A stretch of DNA of 54,767 nucleotides from the NCBI GenBank assembly GCA_947652925.1, contig CANTEW010000014.1, positions 1 to 54,767 on the forward strand. The letters are read 5' to 3'. Numbering within the stretch: position 1 is the stretch's first letter; each line of letters begins with the position of its first letter. The position numbers and the translations under genes are program-made. Below are positions 17,819-26,324 of this stretch, in pieces. The notes beneath the pieces were generated by a model. That model had not been told where the DNA came from. It saw nothing but the letters and a program-made list of their open reading frames with translations, and did not search any database. This DNA comes from an uncultured Lachnospiraceae bacterium. GTDB taxonomy: Bacteria; Bacillota; Clostridia; Lachnospirales; Lachnospiraceae.

Positions 17819-19297
17819 CTATCTCCGGTAGATCCTCACCAAAAGCCGCATCTTCTCCACAACCTCATGACTGATCTGTCCTTTTAAGAGCCGCCATTTC
17901 CAGTTGTCCCCCAGGGTGGAGGGCGTATTGATCCGCGCTTCACTGCCCAGACACAGATAATCCTGGATCGGCACGATCGCCAGATCCGCCACACTGGCCA
18001 TGGCCAGACGGATCATGTCCCAGATAGACTGTTCCATATCATGGTCTTCATTGTTCATATACTGGCGCGCCTGCCACAAGTCGTGTTCGTTGGCTGTCTC
18101 ATACCAGCCTCTTACCGTATCGTTGTCATGAGTCCCCGTATAGATCACGCAGTTGCGGTCGATATTGTGGGGCAGATAATCACTGTTCTCCGTGTTATCA
18201 AAAGCAAACTGCAGGACCTTCATCCCTGGCAGTCCTGTCTCTTTAAGGAGCTGGCGTACACTGTCCGAGATCATCCCCAGATCCTCCGCGATCAGAGACA
18301 CATCCCCCAGTTTTTCTTTGATCTGGTGGAACAGCTCGATCCCCGGCCCTTTCTCCCAATGGCCGAACTGAGCTGTCTTATCTCCATAAGGAATAGAATA
18401 ATACTCGTCAAAACCCCGGAAATGGTCGATACGCACCACATCGTAGAGAGACAGACTGTAGGAAAGCCTCTGGAGCCACCAGCTGTACTCCGTAGTACGA
18501 TGATACTCCCAACTGTAGAGAGGATTTCCCCAGAGCTGCCCTTCCGCAGAAAACCCATCCGGCGGACATCCCGCCACCGCCACCGGCTCGTTCTTCTCAT
18601 CAAATTGGAACAGCATGGGATTGGCCCAGGTATCCGCACTGTCAAAAGCCACATAGATCGGGATATCCCCGATGATCTTCACCCCGTTTTGGTTGGCATA
18701 ATTCTTCAGCCAGTGCCACTGCTTGTGGAACAGATACTGCCGGAAACGATAAAAGGCGATCGTATCTTCCAACTTCTCCCTGCACTCCTGCAAAGCCCCT
18801 GGATGACGGTCCTTAAGCTCTTCCGGCCACTGGCTCCACTCTGCCCCCTCCTGGTCCTCTTTGATGGCCATATACAGACAATAATCCTCCAGCCAAAAAC
18901 CATTTTCCCGGACAAACGCCCCATACTCCCCGTCCTGTTCCAGGTTATAACGCTCAAAAGCCAGACGCAGGACTTTCGCACGGGATCTATGGACTTTCGT
19001 ATAGTCTACATAACTCTCCGTATCCCCCCAATCCATGGACGATACTTCCTCTTCCGTCAAGAGCCCGTCACGGATCAGCACCTCCAGGTCGATATAATTC
19101 GGGTTTCCCGCAAAAGTCGAATAAGACTGATACGGAGAATCCCCATAAGCCGTCGGCCCCAAAGGAAGGATCTGCCAATACTTTTGCCCCGCAGAGATCA
19201 GAAAATCTACAAATGCATAGGCTTCTTTAGAAAAACACCCGATCCCAAACCTGGACGGCAGGCTGGATATGGGCATTAATACACCACTCGCGCGCAT
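17819..19297 (-). CDS. malQ: 4-alpha-glucanotransferase (amylomaltase), GH77
   Basis: Transfers alpha-1,4-glucan segments between maltodextrins in the cytoplasm. The GH77 catalytic set is complete: nucleophile Asp in VVRIDHFRGF, acid/base Glu in LIAEDLG and the third Asp in YTGTHDNDTVRGW; the N terminus has the typical SLPSRFGIG and DSPYQSYS motifs. The chosen ATG (19297) has AAAGGGGGA seven bases upstream; an earlier TTG (19318) is less likely. At 492 residues it has the normal length. The stop is TAG, which shows that TAG is an ordinary stop in this genome. Confidence 0.95.
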   Translation of the reverse strand: MRASGVLMPISSLPSRFGIGCFSKEAYAFVDFLISAGQKYWQILPLGPTAYGDSPYQSYSTFAGNPNYIDLEVLIRDGLLTEEEVSSMDWGDTESYVDYTKVHRSRAKVLRLAFERYNLEQDGEYGAFVRENGFWLEDYCLYMAIKEDQEGAEWSQWPEELKDRHPGALQECREKLEDTIAFYRFRQYLFHKQWHWLKNYANQNGVKIIGDIPIYVAFDSADTWANPMLFQFDEKNEPVAVAGCPPDGFSAEGQLWGNPLYSWEYHRTTEYSWWLQRLSYSLSLYDVVRIDHFRGFDEYYSIPYGDKTAQFGHWEKGPGIELFHQIKEKLGDVSLIAEDLGMISDSVRQLLKETGLPGMKVLQFAFDNTENSDYLPHNIDRNCVIYTGTHDNDTVRGWYETANEHDLWQARQYMNNEDHDMEQSIWDMIRLAMASVADLAIVPIQDYLCLGSEARINTPSTLGDNWKWRLLKGQISHEVVEKMRLLVRIYRR

Positions 19298-19349
19298 AAC
19301 GATGTCCCCCTTTATCAATATTCGCTATGTGCATATTCTACCATCTTTT

Positions 19350-19496
19350 TCAGCAGATGTACATCTCTATTTGTTCCGGCTGTCTCCTGATCAGTTCCCC
19401 GTTGTCTTCCATATCTTCCTCTGCACAGCCGACCAGCAGAAAGACCGTCAGCAAGAGTCCCAGGATGATCAAGATCCTCTTAGATCTCTCTCCCAT
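19350..19496 (-). CDS. Small lipoprotein, 48 residues
   Basis: A very short predicted lipoprotein: basic start GERSKR, hydrophobic core, lipobox LVGC (Cys near residue 24), then an acidic tail of about 24 residues. GAGAGGGGG lies seven bases before the ATG at 19496. It sits between malQ and a large surface-protein gene, all in the same orientation, with a hairpin upstream. The function is unknown. Confidence 0.6.
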   Translation of the reverse strand: MGERSKRILIILGLLLTVFLLVGCAEEDMEDNGELIRRQPEQIEMYIC

Positions 19497-19577
19497 ACAT
19501 GCACCCCCTCTCCATGATCTCTGTACAGTATGGGCATTCCCTGGAAAAAATATACACAGGGCAGATGTCTCCATGAT

Positions 19578-19611
19578 AAAAGAGCAGATACACGAAGGCA
19601 TCTGCTCTTTT
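19578..19611 (-). terminator. Hairpin after the surface-protein gene
   Basis: Twelve-bp perfect stem 19578-19589 with 19600-19611 and a 10-base loop; the arms end in A4/T4, so on the minus strand the stem closes with TTTT. It probably terminates the 19622-21421 gene. Confidence 0.7.
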
Positions 19612-19621
19612 ATCCATATCT

Positions 19622-21421
19622 CTATGATCTATCCCGTTTCTTGCGGAAGATGGCTGCGCCGCTCCCCGCTGCTGTCAGCATCAGCACCACCAATGCCCCA
19701 ACAGGCGTATTATCCATGGTCGAAGCATTTTTGGCATTGGAACTTATACTGCTCCTTGCCGCCGTAGTCGTGACACCTGCTGTCCTATACGGTGTCGTGT
19801 ATGGATATCTGGTGGGTGTGACAGTAGCCACATTCCTGATGTAGAAATTCACACTCCTGGTCGTCACTTCCCTCTGCGGCTTCCATTTCCTCCCTGTATA
19901 GATCTCTCTCTGATAGTTCACTTGGAGAGCATACGGTACGGAAGTATATTGATTGGTACTCAGTGTGAAAGCATCTTTAAACTGGTACTCACCCGGTGTA
20001 TAACCATTCCCCGATGTAGAAGTAGTGCCCGAAGTCACGACCTTGTCCCTTTTCCTCCAGGAACCACTGGCCACTCTCGTCCCGCCGGATGTGACCACAT
20101 TCCAATTGACAGGCACATATCTGGTCGCCCTGCGCACTGGGTGCAGCTCCTGGGGTTCCGTCGGCCCATACCCTGCTCCCGTCGCATAGAACTGCAGCGT
20201 CGCTCCGGAACGGTATGTGGCTCCCTCGTTGATCCAGTAAAGACCATTCTCAGCTGGCTGTGCCTGCTGGTCAGGGATATCTGTGGGCGTGATACTCGGA
20301 GAGGGCCGCGGCGTATCTGTCGGTATGGATGAAGGCAATGATGTAGGCTTAGGTGTGGATGATGGAGTGGGTAAAGGTGTGGACGACGGTGTGGGTGTGG
20401 TCGTACTCACGACTTTCTGCAATTGTGAACCGTTGCCGCTCACAACCCCTTCCAGATCCACATCCCCAAACTTATCCTTAAGCCTGAGCTGTACCTCCCC
20501 CTCTGGGAGGTACATGAAGATCCGCCCTTTTTCATCTGAACGTATGACCGAACCGTACAGGGTGTACGGCGCCGATGCAACTTTCACGTCGTTGAGCGTA
20601 TGATCCTCATTTGCGCGCAATCCCTGGATCAATACTGAATAGAGATCTTCTCCTTTCTCATTCTGGGGTCTGATCCCGGAAAACTCCGTCTGGATATTCC
20701 CGCCTTTCACCACCACTTTAGAATAAGGACTGCACTGGATCCCGCCCTCTGCCTGCAGGATGCCTTCCCCGTCGATCGTTATCTGTTTATCATTATCAAC
20801 GCGTATACTGGCCAATATATTCTTCTGTCCAGCCAGATGGAGCTTGACTGCCCCTGAACCGCTCGCCACCTGCAGCGCAGGGCTCTTGGCGATGTACAGG
20901 TCTTCAAATGTAAGATCCGCCCCGCCTGCACTGTCCACAAGGATGCTCCCGTCTGAGACAGTCCCCCCGATCGTAAGCGCCCTATCCTTCCGGACTGTCA
21001 GCTTCTCGCCGTCCGTGGCATCATATGTATAAGCATTCTCTGAGATACCCACATCTACTTTGAAACTCCCTGTGTCTCCGGAGATATCGTCCTGCGACAG
21101 GCTTTCTTCTCTTTCTTCTTTTTCCTCTTTTGATCCCTCGTCAGAAGGATCAGAGACTGTAGACACAGACAGGGAACTGGAAGAGACCTTGTTGGAAGAG
21201 GTGCTGTTACCGCTCAGATCTTTCTCTATCTTCTTTGCTTTTTTTGCCTTTGTCTTTTTCCCTTTGGCCGTATCTGCGCTCTCACTTTCTTTCTCCTCTG
21301 TCTTGCCCGACTCTTTACTGTCTCCGGAAGAAGCAGAAGCCAGCGCTACCGAAGGCCCCGACAACACCATGGAGCCCGCCAGGAGCAACGCCAGTAATGT
21401 CGCCGCACGTTTGTTTCGCAT
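19622..21421 (-). CDS. Surface protein with beta-helix carbohydrate-binding-like region, Pro/Thr linker and wall-anchor-like C terminus
   Basis: A secreted 599-residue protein. A signal peptide ends near residue 30 (ALASASS). Residues about 35-115 are low-complexity, Ser/Lys/Glu rich. Residues about 120-330 show repeated short beta strands (for example GADLTFEDLYI, VKLHLAGQKN, ITIDGEGIL, VVVKGGNIQT) as in right-handed beta-helix carbohydrate-binding domains of Clostridia. A Pro/Thr/Ser linker follows (about 340-385), then a Tyr/Thr-rich globular part. The C terminus has STMDNTPVG, a hydrophobic stretch and FRKKRDRS; this resembles the TGDxxP-type anchoring signal of Lachnospiraceae surface proteins with Gly replaced by Met. 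Its ligand is unknown. Confidence 0.72.
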   Translation of the reverse strand: MRNKRAATLLALLLAGSMVLSGPSVALASASSGDSKESGKTEEKESESADTAKGKKTKAKKAKKIEKDLSGNSTSSNKVSSSSLSVSTVSDPSDEGSKEEKEEREESLSQDDISGDTGSFKVDVGISENAYTYDATDGEKLTVRKDRALTIGGTVSDGSILVDSAGGADLTFEDLYIAKSPALQVASGSGAVKLHLAGQKNILASIRVDNDKQITIDGEGILQAEGGIQCSPYSKVVVKGGNIQTEFSGIRPQNEKGEDLYSVLIQGLRANEDHTLNDVKVASAPYTLYGSVIRSDEKGRIFMYLPEGEVQLRLKDKFGDVDLEGVVSGNGSQLQKVVSTTTPTPSSTPLPTPSSTPKPTSLPSSIPTDTPRPSPSITPTDIPDQQAQPAENGLYWINEGATYRSGATLQFYATGAGYGPTEPQELHPVRRATRYVPVNWNVVTSGGTRVASGSWRKRDKVVTSGTTSTSGNGYTPGEYQFKDAFTLSTNQYTSVPYALQVNYQREIYTGRKWKPQREVTTRSVNFYIRNVATVTPTRYPYTTPYRTAGVTTTAARSSISSNAKNASTMDNTPVGALVVLMLTAAGSGAAIFRKKRDRS

Positions 21422-21468
21422 ATCTCATTCCCTTCTTTCTGTAAATGTTGACCACTGTAATATAAGTA

Positions 21469-22395
21469 TTATACTAACTTTTGCCTGATAAAACAATAGC
21501 AGTTTCTATAAATTTTATCCTTTTCACACTCATTTAATAATTCGTGGCGCAGGCCCGGATATATCTTTCCTCTGACATCACTGTACCCCTGCATCCGCAT
21601 ATGGTCCAGCGCCTGTTTGAATCTACTCACACTCCCCATGCAGGGGTCGTCCCCGCCGCTGATAAAGAGGATCGGCAATCCAGGGTTCCTACAGCCCCAG
21701 CCCTTATCTGAATACGTCTGCCCCATCAGATCCAGTAAAGCCCGGTATCCGTCTGCGGTGAAGGGAAAACCGCACAGGTCGGACGCCTCATACGCGCTGA
21801 CCACCTCATCATCCGAACAGATCCAGGCATACGTACTCCTCTCCTCAGAAAACTTAGCCGCATAGGGGCCAAAAGACAATGACTGCATGAGTTTACTGGG
21901 ATGACGCTCCCCACAGAGCCTGCCCTCTGCCCAGGCGATCATCTGACCCCCTCTCCAGAGGGGATTTTTGCTGGGTGAGCCGCATATGATCGCCGCATTT
22001 ACCAGATGATCGTACTTTTTCAGGTACGTGCGCGCCACCAGGCTGCCCATGCTGTGTCCAAATAATACCAGGGGCAGCTCTTTTCCATATCTCTTTCTCA
22101 TATAAGCGGTCACCAGGCGGGTGTCCTGTACCAGAGCCTCAGCGCCCCCTCCGTACATATACCCCAGGTCTTTTTGATCATATACACTCTGTCCGTGCCC
22201 CCGATGGTCATGGATCATACAGCCGATCCCACGCTCAGCCAGATACTCCATAAAAGGCAGGTAACGTTCCTTGTACTCACACATCCCATGGACGATCTGC
22301 ACCAGACACCAGAGTCCCTCCTCCGGGAATACTCCCATGACAGAAAGAGGCAGCTGATCCACTTTAGATCTGATCGTTGTTGTTCTTACTCTCAT
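21469..22395 (-). CDS. Alpha/beta hydrolase, serine aminopeptidase S33/monoacylglycerol lipase-like
   Basis: Cytoplasmic alpha/beta hydrolase of 308 residues, related to lysophospholipase and monoacylglycerol lipase. The triad is visible: nucleophile Ser in LFGHSMGSLVAR (about 114), Asp in ISGGDDPCMG (about 247), His in YPGLRHELLNE (about 283). HGMCEY near residue 35 is the oxyanion-hole motif. Its ATG overlaps the stop of the EamA transporter gene (ATGA), so the two are coupled. The substrate is not predictable; a lipid or acyl ester is usual for the family. Confidence 0.88.
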   Translation of the reverse strand: MRVRTTTIRSKVDQLPLSVMGVFPEEGLWCLVQIVHGMCEYKERYLPFMEYLAERGIGCMIHDHRGHGQSVYDQKDLGYMYGGGAEALVQDTRLVTAYMRKRYGKELPLVLFGHSMGSLVARTYLKKYDHLVNAAIICGSPSKNPLWRGGQMIAWAEGRLCGERHPSKLMQSLSFGPYAAKFSEERSTYAWICSDDEVVSAYEASDLCGFPFTADGYRALLDLMGQTYSDKGWGCRNPGLPILFISGGDDPCMGSVSRFKQALDHMRMQGYSDVRGKIYPGLRHELLNECEKDKIYRNCYCFIRQKLV

Positions 22396-23276
22396 TTTGA
22401 TATCCCACCTTTCTTTAAAACACAGATATTTTTATTATAGAAAAACATCCCTACCGCCATGGAACAGATCACCAGATACCCAAGCCAGCTCAGCAGATCC
22501 GGCACCTGGCCGAACACCAGATACCCAAGCCCCGCTGAAAAGATGATCTGGGAATAATCATAGACCGAGATCTCCCTGGCAGGCGCATAGCTGTAGGCCG
22601 CCGTGATAGAGAACTGTCCCCCTGCCGCGCTCAGTCCGGCCAGCAAGAGGAGGACCAGCTGCCCCCCTGTCATAACATGAAAGTCCAGGATCAGAAAAGG
22701 CAGTGTAGCCAGACAGGAAAACCCAGAGAAAAAGCATACGATCAAAGGTCCCTTCTCCCCCCGTCCAGACAGATAACGCACCATCGTGTAAGCGGCTCCG
22801 GCCCCCATACCGCCCAAGAGACCCAAGAACGCCGGGAAAATCTCCATACCAATGCCTGTGGGCTTGATGATCAGAAGGCTCCCCAGAAAAGCGCTGGCCA
22901 CAGCAAAGGCCTGGAAAGGGCGCACTCTCTCTTTTAGTACAAAATAGCTGCATACGATGGCAAAGAAAGGCGACATCTTATTCAGCATAGAAGCATCCGC
23001 CAGCACCAGATGATCCACCGCATAAAAATTACACAGGATCCCCACCGTCCCAAAGACAGACCGCAGGAGCAAAGGCAGGATATTCTCTTTTTTCCCGGAA
23101 AACCCAATGTGTTCCTTCTTCATGATCGCCAGGGCGAAAAAGAACGCTACAAGATTCCTGAAAAAACTCTTCTGGACAGAAGGGAGTCCTCCGGAGAGAC
23201 GCACAAACAGATTCATCAGCGCAAAACAAAACGCGGATATGATGATACAGAAGACTCCTTTATATTTCTGGCTCAT
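22392..23276 (-). CDS. EamA/DMT-family transporter
   Basis: Ten-helix drug/metabolite transporter superfamily protein (294 residues) made of two EamA repeats; such proteins mostly export amino acids, nucleosides or other small metabolites. ATG 23276 is chosen because GGAGGTAGGG lies just before it; an upstream in-frame start (23303) falls in a hairpin. It stands between the lysine-less PLP-fold gene and the hydrolase gene in one tight unit, so it may move the compound those proteins act on (inference). Confidence 0.9.
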   Translation of the reverse strand: MSQKYKGVFCIIISAFCFALMNLFVRLSGGLPSVQKSFFRNLVAFFFALAIMKKEHIGFSGKKENILPLLLRSVFGTVGILCNFYAVDHLVLADASMLNKMSPFFAIVCSYFVLKERVRPFQAFAVASAFLGSLLIIKPTGIGMEIFPAFLGLLGGMGAGAAYTMVRYLSGRGEKGPLIVCFFSGFSCLATLPFLILDFHVMTGGQLVLLLLAGLSAAGGQFSITAAYSYAPAREISVYDYSQIIFSAGLGYLVFGQVPDLLSWLGYLVICSMAVGMFFYNKNICVLKKGGISK

Positions 23277-23297
23277 CCCTACCTCCATCCTCTCCAT

Positions 23298-23333
23298 GAG
23301 CAAGACCGGAAAACATACTCCCCGGTCTTACTC
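23298..23333 (-). promoter_or_regulatory. Intercistronic hairpin before the EamA gene
   Basis: Twelve-bp stem (23298-23309 with 23322-23333; one G-U on the minus-strand RNA), 12-base loop, no U-run. It lies directly between the decarboxylase-like gene and the EamA ribosome site, so it may set the ratio of the two or be an mRNA processing site. Confidence 0.55.
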
Positions 23334-23339
23334 AAGCTC

Positions 23340-24566
23340 TTATCCCTCTGTCTCTTCCGGCTCGTCCATGCCCGTCCTCATGTTTAACTTACAGGATCCT
23401 TCCCGCTCCCGTATCAATCCCATCCCTGTGTCTCTGGAATAGAGATAGACTTTGGGCAGGTCATAGCTGTTGAAGAAATACCTCCCCTCAACAACGGAAT
23501 AAGCGCCTGTCCGCTCAAAGATCATCAGATCGCCGGGTTTTGGATCTTGCATGGGCAGCTGACGTACCAGCACGTCGGACGGGATCGATAAAGCCCCGCA
23601 CACATCCCACAAAGTCTCTTCCGACTGGGGATCCGGATCCTGGGGCAGATGTGTACAATGGGGGATCCGCGCCCCCTGCTCCCCGCCATCATACTCCAGA
23701 TGATGGGTCCCTCCGTCCACGATACAATAATTTTTACCGCCCTGGCTCTTCACATCCACCACCGTCGTATAATAAGAACCGCAGAAAGCAGTCAGGAAAC
23801 GCCCCATCTCCAGCACCACCGTCCCGGGAAACTCCAATTTGTGCAGCAGACCGTCCAGATCTTTCAGTATCTGATCCAGATCCTCTTCCGCATCCCCGTC
23901 AAAATAAGGCACGCCGAGTCCCGGACCATATTCCAGGATCTTCACCTCAGATCCCAGTCCTTCTCTCAGTTTCCTGCAGAGTCCATCCAGCATCTCAAGC
24001 TCTTCGCCCACCTGCGCCAACCCATTTTTCTGTGTACCGGAATGATACTGGATGCCGATGATATGGAGGTTTTCATACTCTTCTTTCTTGGAGATACATT
24101 TGAGCAGCGTCTCCTCATCCATACCGAACTGATCTTTGCTGGTAAGGCGCAGCAATACCTGTATCTGCTGGTCCTGCCATTTTGCACAATACTGCAGTAC
24201 TTCCATCTGTTCCAGAGACTCTGCCGTAAAGATAGACCTGCCCTCAAATTCTCCCATCATCCGCGCTGTATCCAGCGTAGCTTTATAGATCCCGGACACC
24301 ACCACAGTATCCATAGGGATCTTCGCAGCCTCACAGATATGGAATTCTCCCGGGGAACTGACTACAAAACCATCCACGCGGTCTTTCAGCGTCTCTACCA
24401 GAAACGGATTGGCATTTACAGAAAAACAGATCCTTGTACCCTGTCTTGTGATCCCTTTTTTGACAGCAGCCACACGCGCCTGTACCTGATCCAGATCAAA
24501 GACATAAGACGGCGTGAGGTTTTCTTTATATTGTTCTTTACCACCCTGTTTGACAATTTGTAACAT
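23340..24566 (-). CDS. PLP fold-III decarboxylase homologue lacking the PLP lysine
   Basis: A 408-residue homologue of diaminopimelate/ornithine/carboxynorspermidine decarboxylases (alanine-racemase-like barrel plus C-terminal beta domain). Recognisable motifs: YHSGTQ (about 190), YGPGLGVPYF glycine loop (about 235), LEMGRFL in place of EPGR (about 275), GALSIPSDVL in place of GPLCTPLDVL (about 335) and RTGAYSVVEGRYFFN near the C terminus. The segment normally reading YAVKAN is FSVNAN: residue 51 is Asn (codon AAT) instead of the Schiff-base lysine, and the active-site Cys is Ser. It therefore probably does not act as a classical PLP decarboxylase and may be a pseudoenzyme or carry a new function. 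GGAGGGATATC precedes the ATG. It is the first gene of a unit with an EamA transporter and a hydrolase. Confidence 0.82.
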   Translation of the reverse strand: MLQIVKQGGKEQYKENLTPSYVFDLDQVQARVAAVKKGITRQGTRICFSVNANPFLVETLKDRVDGFVVSSPGEFHICEAAKIPMDTVVVSGIYKATLDTARMMGEFEGRSIFTAESLEQMEVLQYCAKWQDQQIQVLLRLTSKDQFGMDEETLLKCISKKEEYENLHIIGIQYHSGTQKNGLAQVGEELEMLDGLCRKLREGLGSEVKILEYGPGLGVPYFDGDAEEDLDQILKDLDGLLHKLEFPGTVVLEMGRFLTAFCGSYYTTVVDVKSQGGKNYCIVDGGTHHLEYDGGEQGARIPHCTHLPQDPDPQSEETLWDVCGALSIPSDVLVRQLPMQDPKPGDLMIFERTGAYSVVEGRYFFNSYDLPKVYLYSRDTGMGLIREREGSCKLNMRTGMDEPEETEG

Positions 24567-24626
24567 GATATCCCTCCAAAATGATATTCAGGTAAACCCC
24601 TGTATCTTTCTTTTTTACAGATAGAA

Positions 24627-24669
24627 AAACCGGAAGCTACCTATCCTATCACATAGGGGCTTCCGGTTT
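24627..24669 (-). terminator. Terminator of tRNA-Gly
   Basis: Eleven-bp perfect stem 24627-24637 with 24659-24669; on the minus strand the second arm ends in TTTTT. The 21-base loop contains further short pairing. It lies directly after the tRNA and about 60 bases before the PLP-fold gene. Confidence 0.8.
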
Positions 24670-24676
24670 CTCATAG

Positions 24677-24749
24677 AGCGTGAAACGGGACTCGAACCCG
24701 CGACCCCAACCTTGGCAAGGTTGTACTCTACCAACTGAGCCATTCACGC
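24677..24749 (-). tRNA. tRNA-Gly (GCC)
   Basis: A 73-base cloverleaf: acceptor GCGTGAA/TTCACGC, D-arm GGCTCAGTTGGTAGAG, anticodon loop TTGCCAA flanked by CAACC/GGTTG giving anticodon GCC, T-arm GCGGG TTCGAGT CCCGT. The discriminator is U as is usual for glycine. CCA is not encoded. Confidence 0.97.
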
Positions 24750-24793
24750 TTATTGCCGATGTCTTATCAACTGATGTCCTATCGACAATAGAT

Positions 24794-24822
24794 ACTATAC
24801 TACGATCTTCCCTATGTGTCAA
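24794..24822 (-). promoter_or_regulatory. Sigma-A promoter of tRNA-Gly
   Basis: Minus strand TTGACA (24817-24822), 17 bases, TATAGT (24794-24799). The start is near 24787, giving a leader of about 38 bases before the tRNA. The leader contains two copies of a GATARGACATC repeat. Confidence 0.85.
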
Positions 24823-24849
24823 CAACTTTTTTTGATCTTTTTTATTTTC

Positions 24850-25962
24850 TTATCCTGCGCAGGATTTGAAATTGTATAGAGGGCGTATGATATCCTGGAT
24901 CTCCACAGTCTCTTTGATATCCTCCATGATACTCTCCATATCTTTATAAGCCATAGGGCATTCATCCAGTGTCCCTTTCCCGATGGATGTGCTGTACACT
25001 CCTTTCATCTGTTTTTTAAACTCAGACACAGTAAAGGACTGCTTTGCCTCCGACCGGCTCATCAGCCTCCCGGCCCCATGGGGCGCCGACTGGTTCCAGT
25101 CATCACTGCCTTTCCCCACACAGATCAAAGAGCCGTCCCTCATGTTGATCGGTATGAGGAGCTTCTCCCCCTTCCTGGCCGAGACCGCCCCTTTCCTCAA
25201 GATCATAGCATCTGTATCAATATAATTATGTGTCGTAGTGAACTGCTCCGCCACATGCAGCTTCATCCCCCTGATGATCTCGTCCACCATGGCCTGCCGG
25301 TTCAGCCTGGCATAGTCCTGGATGATCTTCATATCATGGATATAATCCCGGAACAGATCCCCGGATACATAGGCTAAGGTTTTCGGGATGTCCTCTCTCT
25401 CCTCCTGCCCCAGTGCCTTGTACCCCTCCTCCTGATAATACTCTGCCACTTCCAGCCCCAGATGTCTGCTGCCTGAGTGGACCACCAGATAGAGACTGCC
25501 CTCCTCATCTTTATCCACTTCGATAAAATGATTCCCGCCGCCTAAAGTCCCAAGGCTCTTCTCTGCCCGGAGCGCATCGATCTTTTTATAACAACACAGT
25601 CCCTCCAGATCTATATCCTGAAAATATCTGTGTGTCTTTTCCCGGATCTGGGGTCCAGAAGGGATCTTCGCATAGATGAGCTTGTCCAGTTTCTGCAGTT
25701 CTATATGCCTTTCTTTGATCCGCACAGTCTCCATGCCGCATCCGATATCCACCCCCACCAGGTTGGGTACCACTTTATCCCCGATCGTCATCGTCGTCCC
25801 GATCGTACACCCGGCCCCGGCATGGATATCCGGCATCATCCGCACCCTGCTCCCCTGCACGAACGCCTGGTCCAGCAGGAGGCGCACCTGCGCGATGGAC
25901 GCCTCGTCAACAACATCTGTAAATATCTTTGCTCCATTGTATCTTCCTTTTAATATGATCAT
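24850..25962 (-). CDS. rtcB: RtcB-family RNA-splicing ligase
   Basis: GTP- and Mn-dependent ligase that joins 2',3'-cyclic phosphate (or 3'-phosphate) and 5'-OH RNA ends, used in RNA repair. It is the compact 370-residue form. Metal-binding residues are seen in GVDIGCGM (Asp72, Cys75), GGGNHFIEV and HSGSRHLG; the His that takes GMP is in APHGAGRLMSR (about 294). GGAGA lies eight bases before the ATG. It is divergent from rpmB and single: no rtcA or rtcR neighbour is visible. Confidence 0.94.
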   Translation of the reverse strand: MIILKGRYNGAKIFTDVVDEASIAQVRLLLDQAFVQGSRVRMMPDIHAGAGCTIGTTMTIGDKVVPNLVGVDIGCGMETVRIKERHIELQKLDKLIYAKIPSGPQIREKTHRYFQDIDLEGLCCYKKIDALRAEKSLGTLGGGNHFIEVDKDEEGSLYLVVHSGSRHLGLEVAEYYQEEGYKALGQEEREDIPKTLAYVSGDLFRDYIHDMKIIQDYARLNRQAMVDEIIRGMKLHVAEQFTTTHNYIDTDAMILRKGAVSARKGEKLLIPINMRDGSLICVGKGSDDWNQSAPHGAGRLMSRSEAKQSFTVSEFKKQMKGVYSTSIGKGTLDECPMAYKDMESIMEDIKETVEIQDIIRPLYNFKSCAG

Positions 25963-26021
25963 GATATAGTCTCCTTACGTTCCCCTGGCCTGCAGATCTT
26001 ACCGCTTTTTTTTAAATATAC

Positions 26022-26050
26022 TTGCAAAAACAAAACTCTTCTGATAGAAT
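26022..26050 (+). promoter_or_regulatory. Promoter of rpmB
   Basis: TTGCAA (26022-26027), 17 bases, TAGAAT (26045-26050). The start is near 26057, about 30 bases before the rpmB ATG. Confidence 0.75.
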
Positions 26051-26088
26051 ATAGACATTGCTGAAAAATGGATCAAGGAGGTGCGACC

Positions 26089-26280
26089 ATGGCAAAATGT
26101 TCTATTTGTGGTAAAGGCGCGCATTTTGGTATCAAAGTGAGCCATTCCCATAGAAGGTCAAATAAAATGTGGAAACCCAATGTAAAATCCGTAAGGATAA
26201 AAGTAAACAACGGTACAGCCACAAAGAAACAATATGTATGTACTTCTTGCCTGAGATCTGGAAAAGTGGAGAGGGCTTAA
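26089..26280 (+). CDS. rpmB: 50S ribosomal protein L28
   Basis: Ribosomal protein L28 of the large subunit, 63 residues. It is the zinc-binding form, with CSIC at the N terminus and CTSC near the C terminus. AAGGAGGTGCGACC directly precedes the ATG. It is monocistronic with its own promoter and a strong terminator, as in many Firmicutes. Confidence 0.96.
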   Translation: MAKCSICGKGAHFGIKVSHSHRRSNKMWKPNVKSVRIKVNNGTATKKQYVCTSCLRSGKVERA

Positions 26281-26296
26281 GGAGTAAGAGTAAAGA

Positions 26297-26324
26297 GCGG
26301 ATCCATCAGGATCCGCCATTTTTT
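26297..26324. terminator. Bidirectional terminator shared by rpmB and the 47-residue gene
   Basis: Stem GCGGATCC (26297-26304) and GGATCCGC (26309-26316), loop ATCA, followed on the plus strand by CATTTTTT. On the minus strand it is followed by TCTTTACTCTT. The stop of the minus-strand gene overlaps its T-run. Confidence 0.85.

Noticed and set aside
18041-19279. Long plus-strand open frame opposite malQ
   Set aside because: malQ on the minus strand has complete GH77 motifs; the antisense frame has no recognisable domain or ribosome site.
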